Source: Myxococcales bacterium
GTDB taxonomy: Bacteria; Myxococcota_A; Polyangia; Polyangiales; Polyangiaceae
Length of the DNA: 64,000 nt
Assembly: GCA_016706225.1 (NCBI GenBank)
Contig: JADJKB010000003.1
Coordinates: forward strand, 124,001 to 188,000
Reading direction: 5' to 3'
Below, piece by piece: positions 7,575 to 16,799 of the stretch. The translations under genes were made by a program, and so were the position numbers. A model generated the notes under the pieces. It searched no databases. It worked only from the letters and a program-made list of their open reading frames with translations, and had not been told where the DNA came from. Each line of letters opens with the position of its first letter. The first letter of the stretch is position 1.

Positions 7575-9998
7575 CTACTGAGGCCTTTCCGGGGCGACGA
7601 TAGCCGGTGGCTCACCAGCCCGAACGCTGGCCCCAGCACCCAGGACCTTGGCCGCCCCCTCCGACAGCGAGCGAAGATGCAGGTCGCGCTGCGGAAACGG
7701 GATTTCGATCTTCTGCTCGACGAACGTTCGATTGATCGCCCGCGTGAGGTCGCTCTTGAGCACGACCCAGTCGTCGAAGCGGTCCGTCCAGACCCGGAGC
7801 TGGAAGTCCAGGGAGCTCGACCCATGCTGCAAGAACAGCACGAGCGGGGCGGGCTCTTCGATGACGCGTTCGTCCTGCCGCCCAACCTGCAAGAGCAGCG
7901 CGATCACGCGCTCGGGGTCGGTTCCGTAGGCAACACCGATGTCCACGTCGACGCGGCGGCGCTCGTCCGAGTGGGTCCAGTTCACGACTCGGGTGGAGAT
8001 CAGCTCCGCGTTCGGAATGATGAGCTCTGCACCCTGATAGGTGCGCAACGTCGCGGAGCGGAATCCGATGCGTTCGATGATGCCGAGCGTCCCGCCGACC
8101 TCGATCCGATCGCCGACGACCACCGGGCGCCCGAACAGCAAGATCAGACCGGAGACGAAGTTGCTGACGACATTCTGCAATCCAAAGCCGATGCCGACGC
8201 CGAGCGCGCCCATCAGGAACGTCAGCTGGCTGAAGGCGATGCCCGCGGCTGCCAGCGCAAAAAAGAAGCCAGCGACGAGCACCAGGTAGTACGCGCTCGT
8301 CGAAGCCGCGTGCTGCGCGCCCGGCACCAGCGGCGTCCGAGGCAGGACGTCGTCCCTCAGCACTTGACGCAGGATGCGCGCGACCACGAGCGCGAGCAGG
8401 ATGCTACCGAGCAGCGTCGCGATCTCGCCGACCTTCACGTCGACACTGCCGACCTTGATGCCGACGCTGCCGAGGTCCAATGCGAGCCGGGCGATGTCGC
8501 TCGCGACGCCCAGCGCCTTTGACACCAGATGCAACCAGAGCAACAGCGCCGCGCCGCGCAGGATGCGGCGGGTCCAGATCTCGAGCAGCACGCCCCGGTC
8601 TCGGATCAGGTTGGAACGCTGGGCGAGCGGTGTCGCAAATACGGTCCGGACGCCATCCGCGACGACTCGCGTCGCGCCCGCAGCAACGAGACCGGCGAAC
8701 ACAGCGGTGAGCACGGCCATGCCGAGCAGATGTGAAAGTGAGGTGTAACCAACGACGAGCGCCAGCGATGCAAGCAGCAGCAACCCCGAACCAAGTCGAC
8801 GCAGCCCCCGCGCGATGCCCGGTTCCGGACGCGGAAACCCGACGAACACCGCGATGAGCAGGGTCGAGAGCTCCGCCAGGAAGAGCCACGTCTCCAGGTT
8901 CGGGGTCGGAGCGACGCGCCGCACGATGTCGAGCGCCAGGATCAGAGGAGCGGCAAGGGCCAATCGCCCCAAACGAAGGTGTTCGCTGGCCTGGAGATGA
9001 CGGAGAGCGCTGAAGAGCACGAGCACTTGCAAGCCTGCCCTCACCAGAGCGGGCACCGGATAAAATAGCGGCGTTGCCAGGACGAAGCAGAGCAGCGCCG
9101 CGGAATACGGTCGCTTCAGCAGCGACGACGCGCTGAGAGCTTCTGGGCTGGCGTTGCGCCTACCAAGCAGAAATCCAAGCGCCAACAGCAGGCCCAGGCC
9201 CGCGTGCAGAACGATGCGGGAGACACTCGACGCGCCAAACTCGCGGGCGGCTTCCAGAGCGTCACGCGCCCGCTGAGGAAACTCGTCGACCCCAGCGGGA
9301 TCCGGGGGCCGCTTCCACAAGGGCGTGGCGCGGCGGCCGAAGCTCGAGGAGAGTCGGGGGCGATGTTGCTCCACTGCCTCGAGCACCAGATCGGCCGAGG
9401 CCTGCGCTTCGATCAGGTGCCCTTGCAGCCGAAGCACCGCTGATTTCCGCTCGCGCAGCTCGCGCCGGAGGCTGTTCGCCTGGAGCTGTGATGTTTGCAG
9501 CGCGCCCAGAACCACCGCTGCCACCCGCTCGTCCGCGAGCGATTTACGGCGCGATGCCAGCGCCTCGACGATGACCGTGGCACGCCGTTCCGCAGCTTCC
9601 AGTTGCTTGGCGTTGTCGTCGACACGGGACTTCCAGGGCTCGAACCGCGCGCGCTCCCGCCGCCACGTGTACTCCAGGTCGTCCAGCTCTCCCTGGGACG
9701 AGACGTTGCGGCATCGCTTGATGGCCTCGGCCACCCGGGCGTCGAGCGTCACCACCACCGAGCGCAGGGACCGGGCGAGCTCGAGCAGATCGGGGGACAG
9801 AGCCGTGCGGGTTCCGAGTCTCCGCAGCTCCGCCAGCAGCTCTGCGGTGTTCTCCGCTTGATCCGCCTCGGCCGGCGACTCGTCTGGCCGGGCCTCCAGC
9901 GCCGGCTCCGGCGTCGGCTGAGCCTGCGCCGAGCGAACGAAGCCCGAGAGCAAGATCAGGAGGGCAGCAAGGCGCGGCGCTCGTCGGGCGGGGAACAT
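7575..9998 (-). CDS. MscS-family mechanosensitive channel with large periplasmic N-terminus
   Basis: This 807-aa inner-membrane channel would release solutes on hypo-osmotic shock. After a signal peptide (ends RSAQAQP) comes a helical, Glu/Arg-rich periplasmic domain to about residue 240. About ten membrane segments follow, then the MscS pore helix region FLMGALGVGIGFGLQNVVSN (about 591-610). The GRPVVVGDRIEVGG beta domain comes next, and a cytoplasmic alpha/beta end carries IPNAELISTRVVNW. The length and architecture fit the MscK / large MscS type rather than the roughly 290-aa MscS. It stands alone, with no neighbour in the same direction. Confidence 0.9.
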   Translation of the reverse strand: MFPARRAPRLAALLILLSGFVRSAQAQPTPEPALEARPDESPAEADQAENTAELLAELRRLGTRTALSPDLLELARSLRSVVVTLDARVAEAIKRCRNVSSQGELDDLEYTWRRERARFEPWKSRVDDNAKQLEAAERRATVIVEALASRRKSLADERVAAVVLGALQTSQLQANSLRRELRERKSAVLRLQGHLIEAQASADLVLEAVEQHRPRLSSSFGRRATPLWKRPPDPAGVDEFPQRARDALEAAREFGASSVSRIVLHAGLGLLLALGFLLGRRNASPEALSASSLLKRPYSAALLCFVLATPLFYPVPALVRAGLQVLVLFSALRHLQASEHLRLGRLALAAPLILALDIVRRVAPTPNLETWLFLAELSTLLIAVFVGFPRPEPGIARGLRRLGSGLLLLASLALVVGYTSLSHLLGMAVLTAVFAGLVAAGATRVVADGVRTVFATPLAQRSNLIRDRGVLLEIWTRRILRGAALLLWLHLVSKALGVASDIARLALDLGSVGIKVGSVDVKVGEIATLLGSILLALVVARILRQVLRDDVLPRTPLVPGAQHAASTSAYYLVLVAGFFFALAAAGIAFSQLTFLMGALGVGIGFGLQNVVSNFVSGLILLFGRPVVVGDRIEVGGTLGIIERIGFRSATLRTYQGAELIIPNAELISTRVVNWTHSDERRRVDVDIGVAYGTDPERVIALLLQVGRQDERVIEEPAPLVLFLQHGSSSLDFQLRVWTDRFDDWVVLKSDLTRAINRTFVEQKIEIPFPQRDLHLRSLSEGAAKVLGAGASVRAGEPPAIVAPERPQ

Positions 9999-10117
9999 GT
10001 GCCGACACTAATGACAAACCCACCGCGGACGGCAGGTCTGGCGCGACCCGCGCACAGATCGGGCGTTTTGCTCGGGATTTCGAGAGACCCCGAGGGCGGC
10101 TTGAAGGCGCGGCGGAT

Positions 10118-10456
10118 GTGCGCGTCGCGGCGGGTGAGCGCTGGGCCAGGGAGCCGGTGCCGTCGACTGCTGCCGCAGCCGCGGCGCTCGAGCCGGCGTT
10201 GCAACCCGGCAACGACAAACCTCCAACATCGACGCAGGGCCCCGCGCGGCATCAGCCGCAACTCGGCTCCGCAAGCGCCGTCGTGGGCGCCGATCGCACT
10301 CCGCCCTCCGCCGCCGCCGAAGACGCCGCTTAGCTCGGCGTGCTCTCGCTCTTGCGTCAGGGCCGGACCGATGACGCTCGCGGCGCCGCGCGCAAGTATC
10401 TCGCCGACTTTCCCCAGGGCTTTCGCCGAGTCGAGATGGAGCGCGTCGCGCGCTGA
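10118..10456 (+). pseudogene. Probable gene remnant with an internal TAG
   Basis: One frame runs from 10118 through TAG 10331-10333 and on to TGA 10454. The distal part reads SLLRQGRTDDARGAARKYLA then DFPQGF. It resembles the C-terminal helical-repeat end seen in many small myxobacterial membrane-anchored proteins next to sigma factors. No complete protein can be built, and a proper start is not evident. The 560-bp gap between the MscS gene and the kinase gene otherwise holds nothing I can support. Confidence 0.3.
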
Positions 10457-10558
10457 AGCGGCCGTCATTCGCTCAGCGAAAGCGCACGAGTCGAGGCTCG
10501 GTGGGCCGGCCACTTGATGATGGGCAAGCGCGGCGTCCGGCTCTAGCATCCGACGCCG

Positions 10559-13114
10559 ATGGAGGCGGGCGAAAAAGGGGACCGGCGGGCGCTCGGGGCC
10601 GCCGAGATCGCGCGCACGATGCTCGCCCGGGGCGTCGTGCGAGTGAATCGAGCTCAGCTGGAGACGGTCCCGGCGGGAGACGCTCACACCCAGGCTGCGT
10701 CGGACCAGGAGGCGGTCAGCGGTGCGCGTCCGACCGCGCGCTCGCTGCCCACGCTCGCGGCCGATGCCCAGAGCACACCGCCGCCAACCGAGAGCGCCGG
10801 CCCGGTTCGCTACGATCACGTGTCGGAGCTGGGCAAAGGTGGCATGGGTCGCGTCGACGAGGTGTTCGACCGGGTGCTCGGTCGCCCGGTCGCGCAGAAG
10901 CGTCTGCTCCGGGTGGCGGACACCGACCACGCCACGATGCTGGTCGCCGAGGCGCAGACCTGCGCGCAGCTCGAACATCCGTCCATCGTGCCGGTCTACG
11001 ATCTGGACGCGGCGGACGACGGGCGCCCGTTCTACACGATGCGAGTGGTGCGCGGGCGCTCACTCCGCGAAGTGCTCGAAGACAACACCCGACCGGACAA
11101 GGAGCGGGTGCCCCTCGCGCGCATGCTCGGCATCTTTCGTCAGGTGTGCCTGGCCGTCGACTTTGCTCACAGCCGCGGGGTGGTGCATCGGGATCTGAAA
11201 CCGGACAACGTCGTCGTGGGGGAGTTCGGTGAGGTGTACGTCGTCGACTGGGGCATCGCGCACTTGATCGAGGGCAGCGAGGTGCGCCGCAGCAGCATCG
11301 GACCCGCCATCGCGGGGACCCCCGCGTACATGCCGCCGGAGCAGCTGCTCGGCGAAGCCCTGGATGGGCGCACGGACGTGTTCGCTCTCGGGGTGATGCT
11401 GTACGAGATCTTGGCGGGCGCGCGACCGTTCTCCGACGAGAGCATCCGCGGGGTGATGGGGCGGCGGCAGAAGACCGTGGAGGTGGCGCCGAGTCGTGCG
11501 GATCCGGCGGGTGGGACGCCGGATTTCTTCGACGAGCTGGCGCTCGCGTGTTTGTCGCCGGGGCGCGAGGGCCGGCCGGGGCGGGCGCGCGTCATTGCCA
11601 ACGCCATCGATGACTATCTGGATCACGAGCGCACCCGGGCCGAACGAGAGCGCGAGGCGACGGAGTACACACAGGAGGCGGAGGCGGCGCGCGCACGCTT
11701 CGAGGCGCTGACGGCGGAGGCGCGGGAGCTGGAAGAGCGCGCCGATGTGATGCTCGAAAAGCACAAGGCGTGGGAGAGCGCCGAGACCAAGGCGCCGGCC
11801 TGGGAGCTCTCGACGCGAGCGCAGGCGCTGCGCTCGGAGGCGGCTCGAGAGCGCGCGCGGACGGGTGCGGCCTTCACCAGCGCCCTCGGGCGGGTGGAAG
11901 ATCACGCGGGGGCACGTCGGGGTTTGTGCCTGCTCTACTGGCATCAGTTCCTCGAAGCCGAGGAGGCCGGCGACGAACAGCGCATGGCGCAGTTCCTGGA
12001 TCTGGCGCGGGCCTACGACGACGGGCAGCTGGCGCTCGAGCTGGCCAATCAAGGTGAGCTCGTGATCGAGTCGCGGCCGGCGGGCGCCCGGGTCAGCATC
12101 GCGCGCTACGTGCGGCGCGGTCCGCTGCTGGTGCTGACGGACGAACGCGAGCTCGGGACGACGCCGCTGAAGGCCGGGCTGTTCGAGGCCGGATCTTATC
12201 TCGTGGTGGCGTCGCGCGACGGGCGCGAGCTGCGGTATCCGCTGCTGATCAAGCGCGCCGAGCGCCATCGGCTCGAGCTGCGCCTGCCGGAGGCGGACGA
12301 AATCCCCGAGGGCATGCTGCTCGTGGCGGGAGGGCCGTACTTGACGAAGGCGGACGCCCGCTCGGCGCGGCTGGTGGAAGCAGAGCTGCCGGATTTTGCC
12401 ATCGGGCGCTTTCCGGTGACGCTGGCGGAGTACGGGCGTTTTCTGGAGGAGCTCAGCGCGGAGGAGCGGGCGCTGCGCATTCCAATGATCGACGGCGTGG
12501 CGGCGTATTCGGAGGCGACGCGGAGCTGGAAGATCGAGCTACTGGTCTCGGGGGACGCGACGAACAACTTGTCGGCAGGACGGGAGTTGGACCTGCCCGT
12601 GGTCGGCGTGCGCTGGAACGCCGCCCGAGCCTATGCCGCGTGGCTCGCGCGCCGCACGGGCCGCAACTACCGACTGCCGACGGAGCAGGAGTGGGACAAG
12701 GCCATGCGCGGCGCGGACGGCCGGCCGTTCGCGATGGGGGCCCGGCTCGACACCAGCTTCGCGAAGCTCAGGGACTCGCGTCCGGAGCATCCGCATCCGG
12801 AGCCGGTCGGGGCGTTCTCGCACGATGAATCGCCGTATCGCGTGCGGGACTTGTGCGGCGGCGTGGGGGACTGGACCGAGACGTCGATGGATGGCGGGGC
12901 GCTCCCGAGCCTGGAAGAAGCGGACAGCGGCAGCGCGGACTACCGGGTGGTGGTCTGGCGAGGCGGGACGTGGTCGACGACCACGCCGACGTCGCCGATG
13001 CGCTATTCGCAAGCGATTCGACAGCACGGCGCCTGGATTGGATTTCGTGTCGGCCTCGATCTCGGTTCGGGCACGTCATCTCGCGTTCACCGGGAACGGC
13101 TGCGCCTCACCTGA
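10559..13114 (+). CDS. Ser/Thr protein kinase fused to a PEGA-like and an FGE-sulfatase-fold domain
   Basis: The protein has 851 aa. The Hanks kinase (about 87-355) has the glycine loop LGKGGMG, Lys114 in VAQKRL, HRDLKPDN (210-217), a DWG in place of DFG (230-232), and GTPAYMPPEQ. These residues suggest an active kinase. A charged coiled coil (about 355-470), a PEGA-like stretch (about 499-575) and a C-terminal FGE/SUMF1-type fold (about 581-830: RLPTEQEWDKAMRG, YRVRDLCGGVGDWTE, GFRVGLD) follow. The FGE end (VVWRGGTWSTTTP) lacks the cysteines used by true formylglycine-generating enzymes, so it is more likely a binding or sensing domain. No membrane segment is evident. Confidence 0.9.
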   Translation: MEAGEKGDRRALGAAEIARTMLARGVVRVNRAQLETVPAGDAHTQAASDQEAVSGARPTARSLPTLAADAQSTPPPTESAGPVRYDHVSELGKGGMGRVDEVFDRVLGRPVAQKRLLRVADTDHATMLVAEAQTCAQLEHPSIVPVYDLDAADDGRPFYTMRVVRGRSLREVLEDNTRPDKERVPLARMLGIFRQVCLAVDFAHSRGVVHRDLKPDNVVVGEFGEVYVVDWGIAHLIEGSEVRRSSIGPAIAGTPAYMPPEQLLGEALDGRTDVFALGVMLYEILAGARPFSDESIRGVMGRRQKTVEVAPSRADPAGGTPDFFDELALACLSPGREGRPGRARVIANAIDDYLDHERTRAEREREATEYTQEAEAARARFEALTAEARELEERADVMLEKHKAWESAETKAPAWELSTRAQALRSEAARERARTGAAFTSALGRVEDHAGARRGLCLLYWHQFLEAEEAGDEQRMAQFLDLARAYDDGQLALELANQGELVIESRPAGARVSIARYVRRGPLLVLTDERELGTTPLKAGLFEAGSYLVVASRDGRELRYPLLIKRAERHRLELRLPEADEIPEGMLLVAGGPYLTKADARSARLVEAELPDFAIGRFPVTLAEYGRFLEELSAEERALRIPMIDGVAAYSEATRSWKIELLVSGDATNNLSAGRELDLPVVGVRWNAARAYAAWLARRTGRNYRLPTEQEWDKAMRGADGRPFAMGARLDTSFAKLRDSRPEHPHPEPVGAFSHDESPYRVRDLCGGVGDWTETSMDGGALPSLEEADSGSADYRVVVWRGGTWSTTTPTSPMRYSQAIRQHGAWIGFRVGLDLGSGTSSRVHRERLRLT

Positions 13115-13234
13115 CGTCTTTGGGCTTGCGCGGCACGGCCGGTCAGACTTGAGTGGCCCGACCCGTTCGTGAAAGAGGGAGCGTTGGGGACCGGGACGAG
13201 GACGGGGCGGTCCGCCGACGCACAAGGAGAGACC

Positions 13235-13471
13235 ATGCCGACAGATGTGGACATCGACGACCGCGACGAGAGTGGGACGGACGCGCCGGCGATCATCCGG
13301 CGCCTGACCAAGGTGCTGAAGATCCAGGCCAAGGTCACGGCCCGCCTGACCCTGATCGGGCCCCACACCCCGAACCCGGGACCGCCGGAGCTGCCGACGG
13401 CGCTGAACGCCATCATCGCCGAGGCCAACGCCTCGATCGACCTGGCGCGGAACATGCTCGGCTCCCGCTGA
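13235..13471 (+). CDS. Small hypothetical protein (78 aa)
   Basis: ATG 13235 is chosen because AAGGAGA lies 6 bp upstream; a longer frame from 13169 has no such site. The protein begins MPTDVDIDDRDES, acidic, then has a helical middle (IIRRLTKVLKIQAKVTARL), and ends in another helix (ANASIDLARNMLGSR). There is no signal peptide and no known motif. It follows the kinase-FGE gene on the same strand after 120 bp, and a strong intrinsic terminator comes right after it. It is therefore probably a short, separately terminated transcript. Function unknown. Confidence 0.6.
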   Translation: MPTDVDIDDRDESGTDAPAIIRRLTKVLKIQAKVTARLTLIGPHTPNPGPPELPTALNAIIAEANASIDLARNMLGSR

Positions 13472-13488
13472 GCGAGGCGCCGGGATCA

Positions 13489-13528
13489 CGAGCCCGCAGG
13501 CATGAGTCTGCGGGCTCGTTCTTTTTTT
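13489..13528 (+). terminator. Intrinsic terminator after the 78-aa protein
   Basis: A perfect 11-bp stem, CGAGCCCGCAG (13489-13499) with CTGCGGGCTCG (13508-13518), encloses an 8-nt loop and is followed by TTCTTTTTTT. This is the clearest rho-independent terminator in the window. Confidence 0.92.
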
Positions 13529-13601
13529 GTCGGCGGGCATCCCCGCTCGGCGATCGCGACTCCCCTCTCCCGCGCCCACCCGGCTAGACTCCCGGCGCTC
13601 C

Positions 13602-14831
13602 ATGGGCCGCCGCCACCGCATCGTCTGCCTCTCGTCCCAGCACTGGGACGACGCGATGTGGACCAACAAACAGCACATCATGAGCCGGCTCGCGAAGGAG
13701 CACGACGTGCACTACGTCAACTTCGGCTCCCATCGCTCGCTGCGCGCGATCCTGAAGCAGGAAGTGGCGCACGCGCCGGCCGAGCTGCTCGCGCCCCGTC
13801 GCCTCTTGCTCGAGCCGCGCGTCCGGGTCGAGCACGGCGTGAAGCTGATGAGCTTCTACAAACCGGAGCTCTTCAACCGCCTGCGGCACGGCCGCCGGTT
13901 GCGCGTGTTCGCCGAGTTCGATCTCGAGGTGAGCCTGCTCGAGCGCTATTTGCGCCGCGAGGGCCTGCTCGACGCCATCGTCTGGGTGTATCACCCGGGC
14001 TTCGGCGCCAACGTCAAACGCCTGCCGCACGAGCTCCTGGTCTACGACTGCGTCGACGAGTACACGGCGTTCCCCGAGTTCAAGCTCGCCAAACCCTGGA
14101 TCGCCGCCCGCGAGCGCGAGCTGTGTCGGGCCGCAGATCTGGTGTTCTGCACGGCGCCGGTGCTGCACCAGAACAAACAACACCTGAATCCGGGTCACAC
14201 CCACCTGGTCCACAACGTCGGCGACGCGGACCATTTCAAGCGGGCGATGCTCGACGAGACGGTCGTGCCCGACGACCTGGCTCGCCTGCCCCACCCGGTG
14301 ATTGGCTTCGTCGGCGCCGTCAGCGACTACAAGCTGAACATCGACTGGCTGATCCACCTGGCCAAGGCTCGCCCCAGCTTTCAGATCGCCGTCATCGGTC
14401 CGGCGGGTATCGCAGATCCCACCACCGACGTGTCCGCGCTGCAGAAGCTACCCAACGTGCACCTGCTCGGCCACCGCAGCTACGAGACCTTGCCCAGCTA
14501 CCTGAAGGGGTTCGACGTCGCGACCATCCCCTATCGGCTGAACGACTACACCGAGGGGGTCTTCCCCATCAAATTCTTCGAGTTCTTGGCGTCGGGCAAA
14601 CCCGTGGTGGTGAGCGCGCTGCCGGCGACCAAGGACTACTGGAGCGCGGTCCGGGTCGCCCACACCGCCGACGAGTTCGTGAGCGCCTGCGACGCGGCCC
14701 TCGAAGCCGGCGACGCCGGTCGCGCCGAGCGCGTGGCTCTGGCCGAGCAGAACTCGTGGCCGAAGCGCATCGGGGAGCTGATGCGCCTCGTCGACGAGCG
14801 CCTGGCGAGCCGCGCCGAGCCCCGACGCTGA
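13602..14831 (+). CDS. Group 1 (GT4-like) glycosyltransferase
   Basis: This 409-aa protein has two Rossmann-like halves. The C-terminal half carries GFVGAVSDYKLNIDWLIHLA (sugar-nucleotide fold start), YLKGFDVATIPY and FPIKFFEFLASGKPVVVS, the E-x7-E-type donor-binding region of GT-B retaining enzymes. The N-terminus (IVCLSSQHWDDAMWTNKQHI) is typical of a bacterial group that often builds cell-surface polysaccharides; the exact sugar and acceptor cannot be read. No signal peptide or membrane helix is present. ATG 13602 is preferred over an upstream in-frame ATG whose extra residues look non-coding. It stands alone after the terminator. Confidence 0.85.
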   Translation: MGRRHRIVCLSSQHWDDAMWTNKQHIMSRLAKEHDVHYVNFGSHRSLRAILKQEVAHAPAELLAPRRLLLEPRVRVEHGVKLMSFYKPELFNRLRHGRRLRVFAEFDLEVSLLERYLRREGLLDAIVWVYHPGFGANVKRLPHELLVYDCVDEYTAFPEFKLAKPWIAARERELCRAADLVFCTAPVLHQNKQHLNPGHTHLVHNVGDADHFKRAMLDETVVPDDLARLPHPVIGFVGAVSDYKLNIDWLIHLAKARPSFQIAVIGPAGIADPTTDVSALQKLPNVHLLGHRSYETLPSYLKGFDVATIPYRLNDYTEGVFPIKFFEFLASGKPVVVSALPATKDYWSAVRVAHTADEFVSACDAALEAGDAGRAERVALAEQNSWPKRIGELMRLVDERLASRAEPRR

Positions 14832-14861
14832 GCCCTCCGCGGCCTCCGCGTCCTCTGCGGA

Positions 14862-15563
14862 CTACTTTCGCACCGCACGCGTCGGAGTGATGGGGTTCAC
14901 CCGCTCGAACGCCTCGGTCAAGAATCGATCGCGCACCTTGCGGGCCTCGGCCGGGTGGTCGCGCCACGGCACCGCCACCGCGTAGATCAGACAAGCGTCC
15001 GGGTACGCCGGGTAGGCCGCCCAGGCCGCCGAGAACTCACGCCGGGAGAAGCCCACGTCGGCGTACCCATCGACGAAGTGAATCAGCAGCGGCTTGTCGC
15101 GCCACTTGCTGACCCGCTCCCCGATGGCATCGAGCTTCGGCTCGAAGGACTTGGACTTCTGGCGCGCCCACAGCTCGAAGCGCCGGATGCAGGTCCGGCT
15201 CTCGACCGCGACGCCCGGCTCGACCTCCTGCACGAAGGCAATGGCGAGCACGTGGTGGTCGTCGCCGTAACGGAAACCCAGGAAGTGGTCGACACCCCAG
15301 TACCGCACGCGCTTCCACTTCTCGATGTCCGGCAGCGGAACCAGCAGCTGGTTGTCCTTGTCGTTGCGCTCACCCCACGCCTCGCTGAGCTGTCGCTGCA
15401 GCGCCGCCCAGTGAGGATCGTGCGCGTCACCGCCCGGCTCGGCCACGGTGACCGTCGTGGGTCGGGGCGGAGTGCCCGGCGGCTGAGTGTGGGTGCTCGA
15501 CGAACCGCAGCCGACGAGGCCGAGGCCGAGGGCCAGACTGAGCAGATGGCCCGCGCGGGTCAT
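14862..15563 (-). CDS. Lipoprotein of unknown function
   Basis: Starting at the internal ATG (15563), the protein begins MTRAGHLLSLALGLGLVGC. This is a type II signal peptide with lipobox LVGC, followed by a Ser/Thr/Pro linker and a globular domain of about 180 aa (LLVPLPDIEKWKRVRYWGVD, FLGFRYGDDHHVLAIAF). The domain has many aromatics and no recognisable catalytic motif. It is convergent with the glycosyltransferase. Cell-envelope location is inferred from the lipobox. Confidence 0.7.
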   Translation of the reverse strand: MTRAGHLLSLALGLGLVGCGSSSTHTQPPGTPPRPTTVTVAEPGGDAHDPHWAALQRQLSEAWGERNDKDNQLLVPLPDIEKWKRVRYWGVDHFLGFRYGDDHHVLAIAFVQEVEPGVAVESRTCIRRFELWARQKSKSFEPKLDAIGERVSKWRDKPLLIHFVDGYADVGFSRREFSAAWAAYPAYPDACLIYAVAVPWRDHPAEARKVRDRFLTEAFERVNPITPTRAVRK

Positions 15564-15651
15564 GCCGGTTGGACGGAGCACGTCCCACAATGATGGACCG
15601 CCAGGGCCCCGGTGCCAACCGCCTTCCCGGCCGAAACCGGGGAAAAACCGC

Positions 15652-16734
15652 TCAGATCTCGCTGCTCTTCAGCCGAATGGCATTGGCGTCGGCAACACCG
15701 AGGCCGAGCTCGCCCGCGGTGCGGATGTAGCGAGGCTCGCGCTTCGCCTCCGTGAGCGTCTTCAGGCCCTTCTCCTTGCGCAGCTTCTCCACCAGCTGCC
15801 AGCCGACCGTGTCCATCGCCACCGGATCGGTGGCGACGTAGACCGAGCCCGCGAGCACCCGGGTCTTCGGATCTTTGTCGAGGGGCCCCTTGTCGTACAT
15901 CACCTTGAAGGCGTCCGTGATGTGCAGGCGCACGCGGCTCGTCACCAGAGGCTGGTTGTACAGCATCGCGATCTGCGGACTGGCGCCGTGGGCGTGGTGC
16001 TCGTGAGGGTTGTTGACGTTGCCGTGGGTGATGTTCTTGAGCGTGCCGGTGTAACCGCAGATCGAGTGATCCTTGATCTGCGTCAGGTTGATGACCGCCG
16101 TCGCCTCCAGGAACTGCCGCGCGTACTTGGTGCCCACGCCCTGATACACCGTGATCTCCGGCATCGGGTGGTCGTTGTTGTTGTGGGTCGCGGTCTTGAC
16201 GCCAGCCGGCAGCTTGAACTGCCGCACGTTCACCCGGCAACCCGCCAGGTACGAGGGGTACTGCTCGTAGACCATGATCTTCTCCGGCGGCACGCCGAGG
16301 GCGATGACCGCCTCGACCAGCGGCAAGATCAGCTCGAAGTTGACGGCCATCGTCGCGCCCTTCTGGCCGGCGATGCCGTTGGGTTTGATGGCAACGACGT
16401 CGTCCTTGGAGATGAAGCGCTTCATCGCCTCGACCAGGTTCGACGCGCCCGTGAATTCCATCATCGCCTTTTCGAGCAGGCGTTTGGCCACGTCCGCCTT
16501 CGGCCAGAGCAAGTTCGGCTGCATCGTCGCGCGGTAGTCCCCCTTGGCGCCGACGTGCACCACCTTGCCGGGGACGGCCATGGGTGAAAAACCCTTGGGA
16601 GGTTTGGCTATCAACGGGGACGCCTCGGGGTCCTCGCCGGCGAGCGCGCCCCCGGCGGCGGTGGTCGCGGCGCCGGCGGCGGCCAGGGCCAGAACGGTGC
16701 GGCGGGAGACCGAGCTTTCGACGGGAACGCGCAT
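15652..16734 (-). CDS. DUF362 family protein with Tat signal peptide
   Basis: The 360-aa product starts at ATG 16734. Its N-terminus SSVSRRTVLALAAAGAATT has a twin-arginine (SRRTVLAL) and hydrophobic stretch ending near ALAG, predicting folded export by Tat. The body matches DUF362: VVAIKPNGI near the N-terminal part, VINLTQIKDHSICGYTGTLK in the middle, and VYVATDPVAMDTVGWQLVEK near the end. DUF362 proteins sometimes carry ferredoxin clusters; none is visible here, so a cofactor is not indicated. The in-frame extension to 17046 is repeat-derived and discounted. The biological reaction is unknown for the family. Confidence 0.85.
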   Translation of the reverse strand: MRVPVESSVSRRTVLALAAAGAATTAAGGALAGEDPEASPLIAKPPKGFSPMAVPGKVVHVGAKGDYRATMQPNLLWPKADVAKRLLEKAMMEFTGASNLVEAMKRFISKDDVVAIKPNGIAGQKGATMAVNFELILPLVEAVIALGVPPEKIMVYEQYPSYLAGCRVNVRQFKLPAGVKTATHNNNDHPMPEITVYQGVGTKYARQFLEATAVINLTQIKDHSICGYTGTLKNITHGNVNNPHEHHAHGASPQIAMLYNQPLVTSRVRLHITDAFKVMYDKGPLDKDPKTRVLAGSVYVATDPVAMDTVGWQLVEKLRKEKGLKTLTEAKREPRYIRTAGELGLGVADANAIRLKSSEI

Positions 16735-16799
16735 GACTGTGCTCCTCGGGGACACCCTTGGCGGTATCACGCAGTCCCAACCCGGGCAAACATGAGGCT

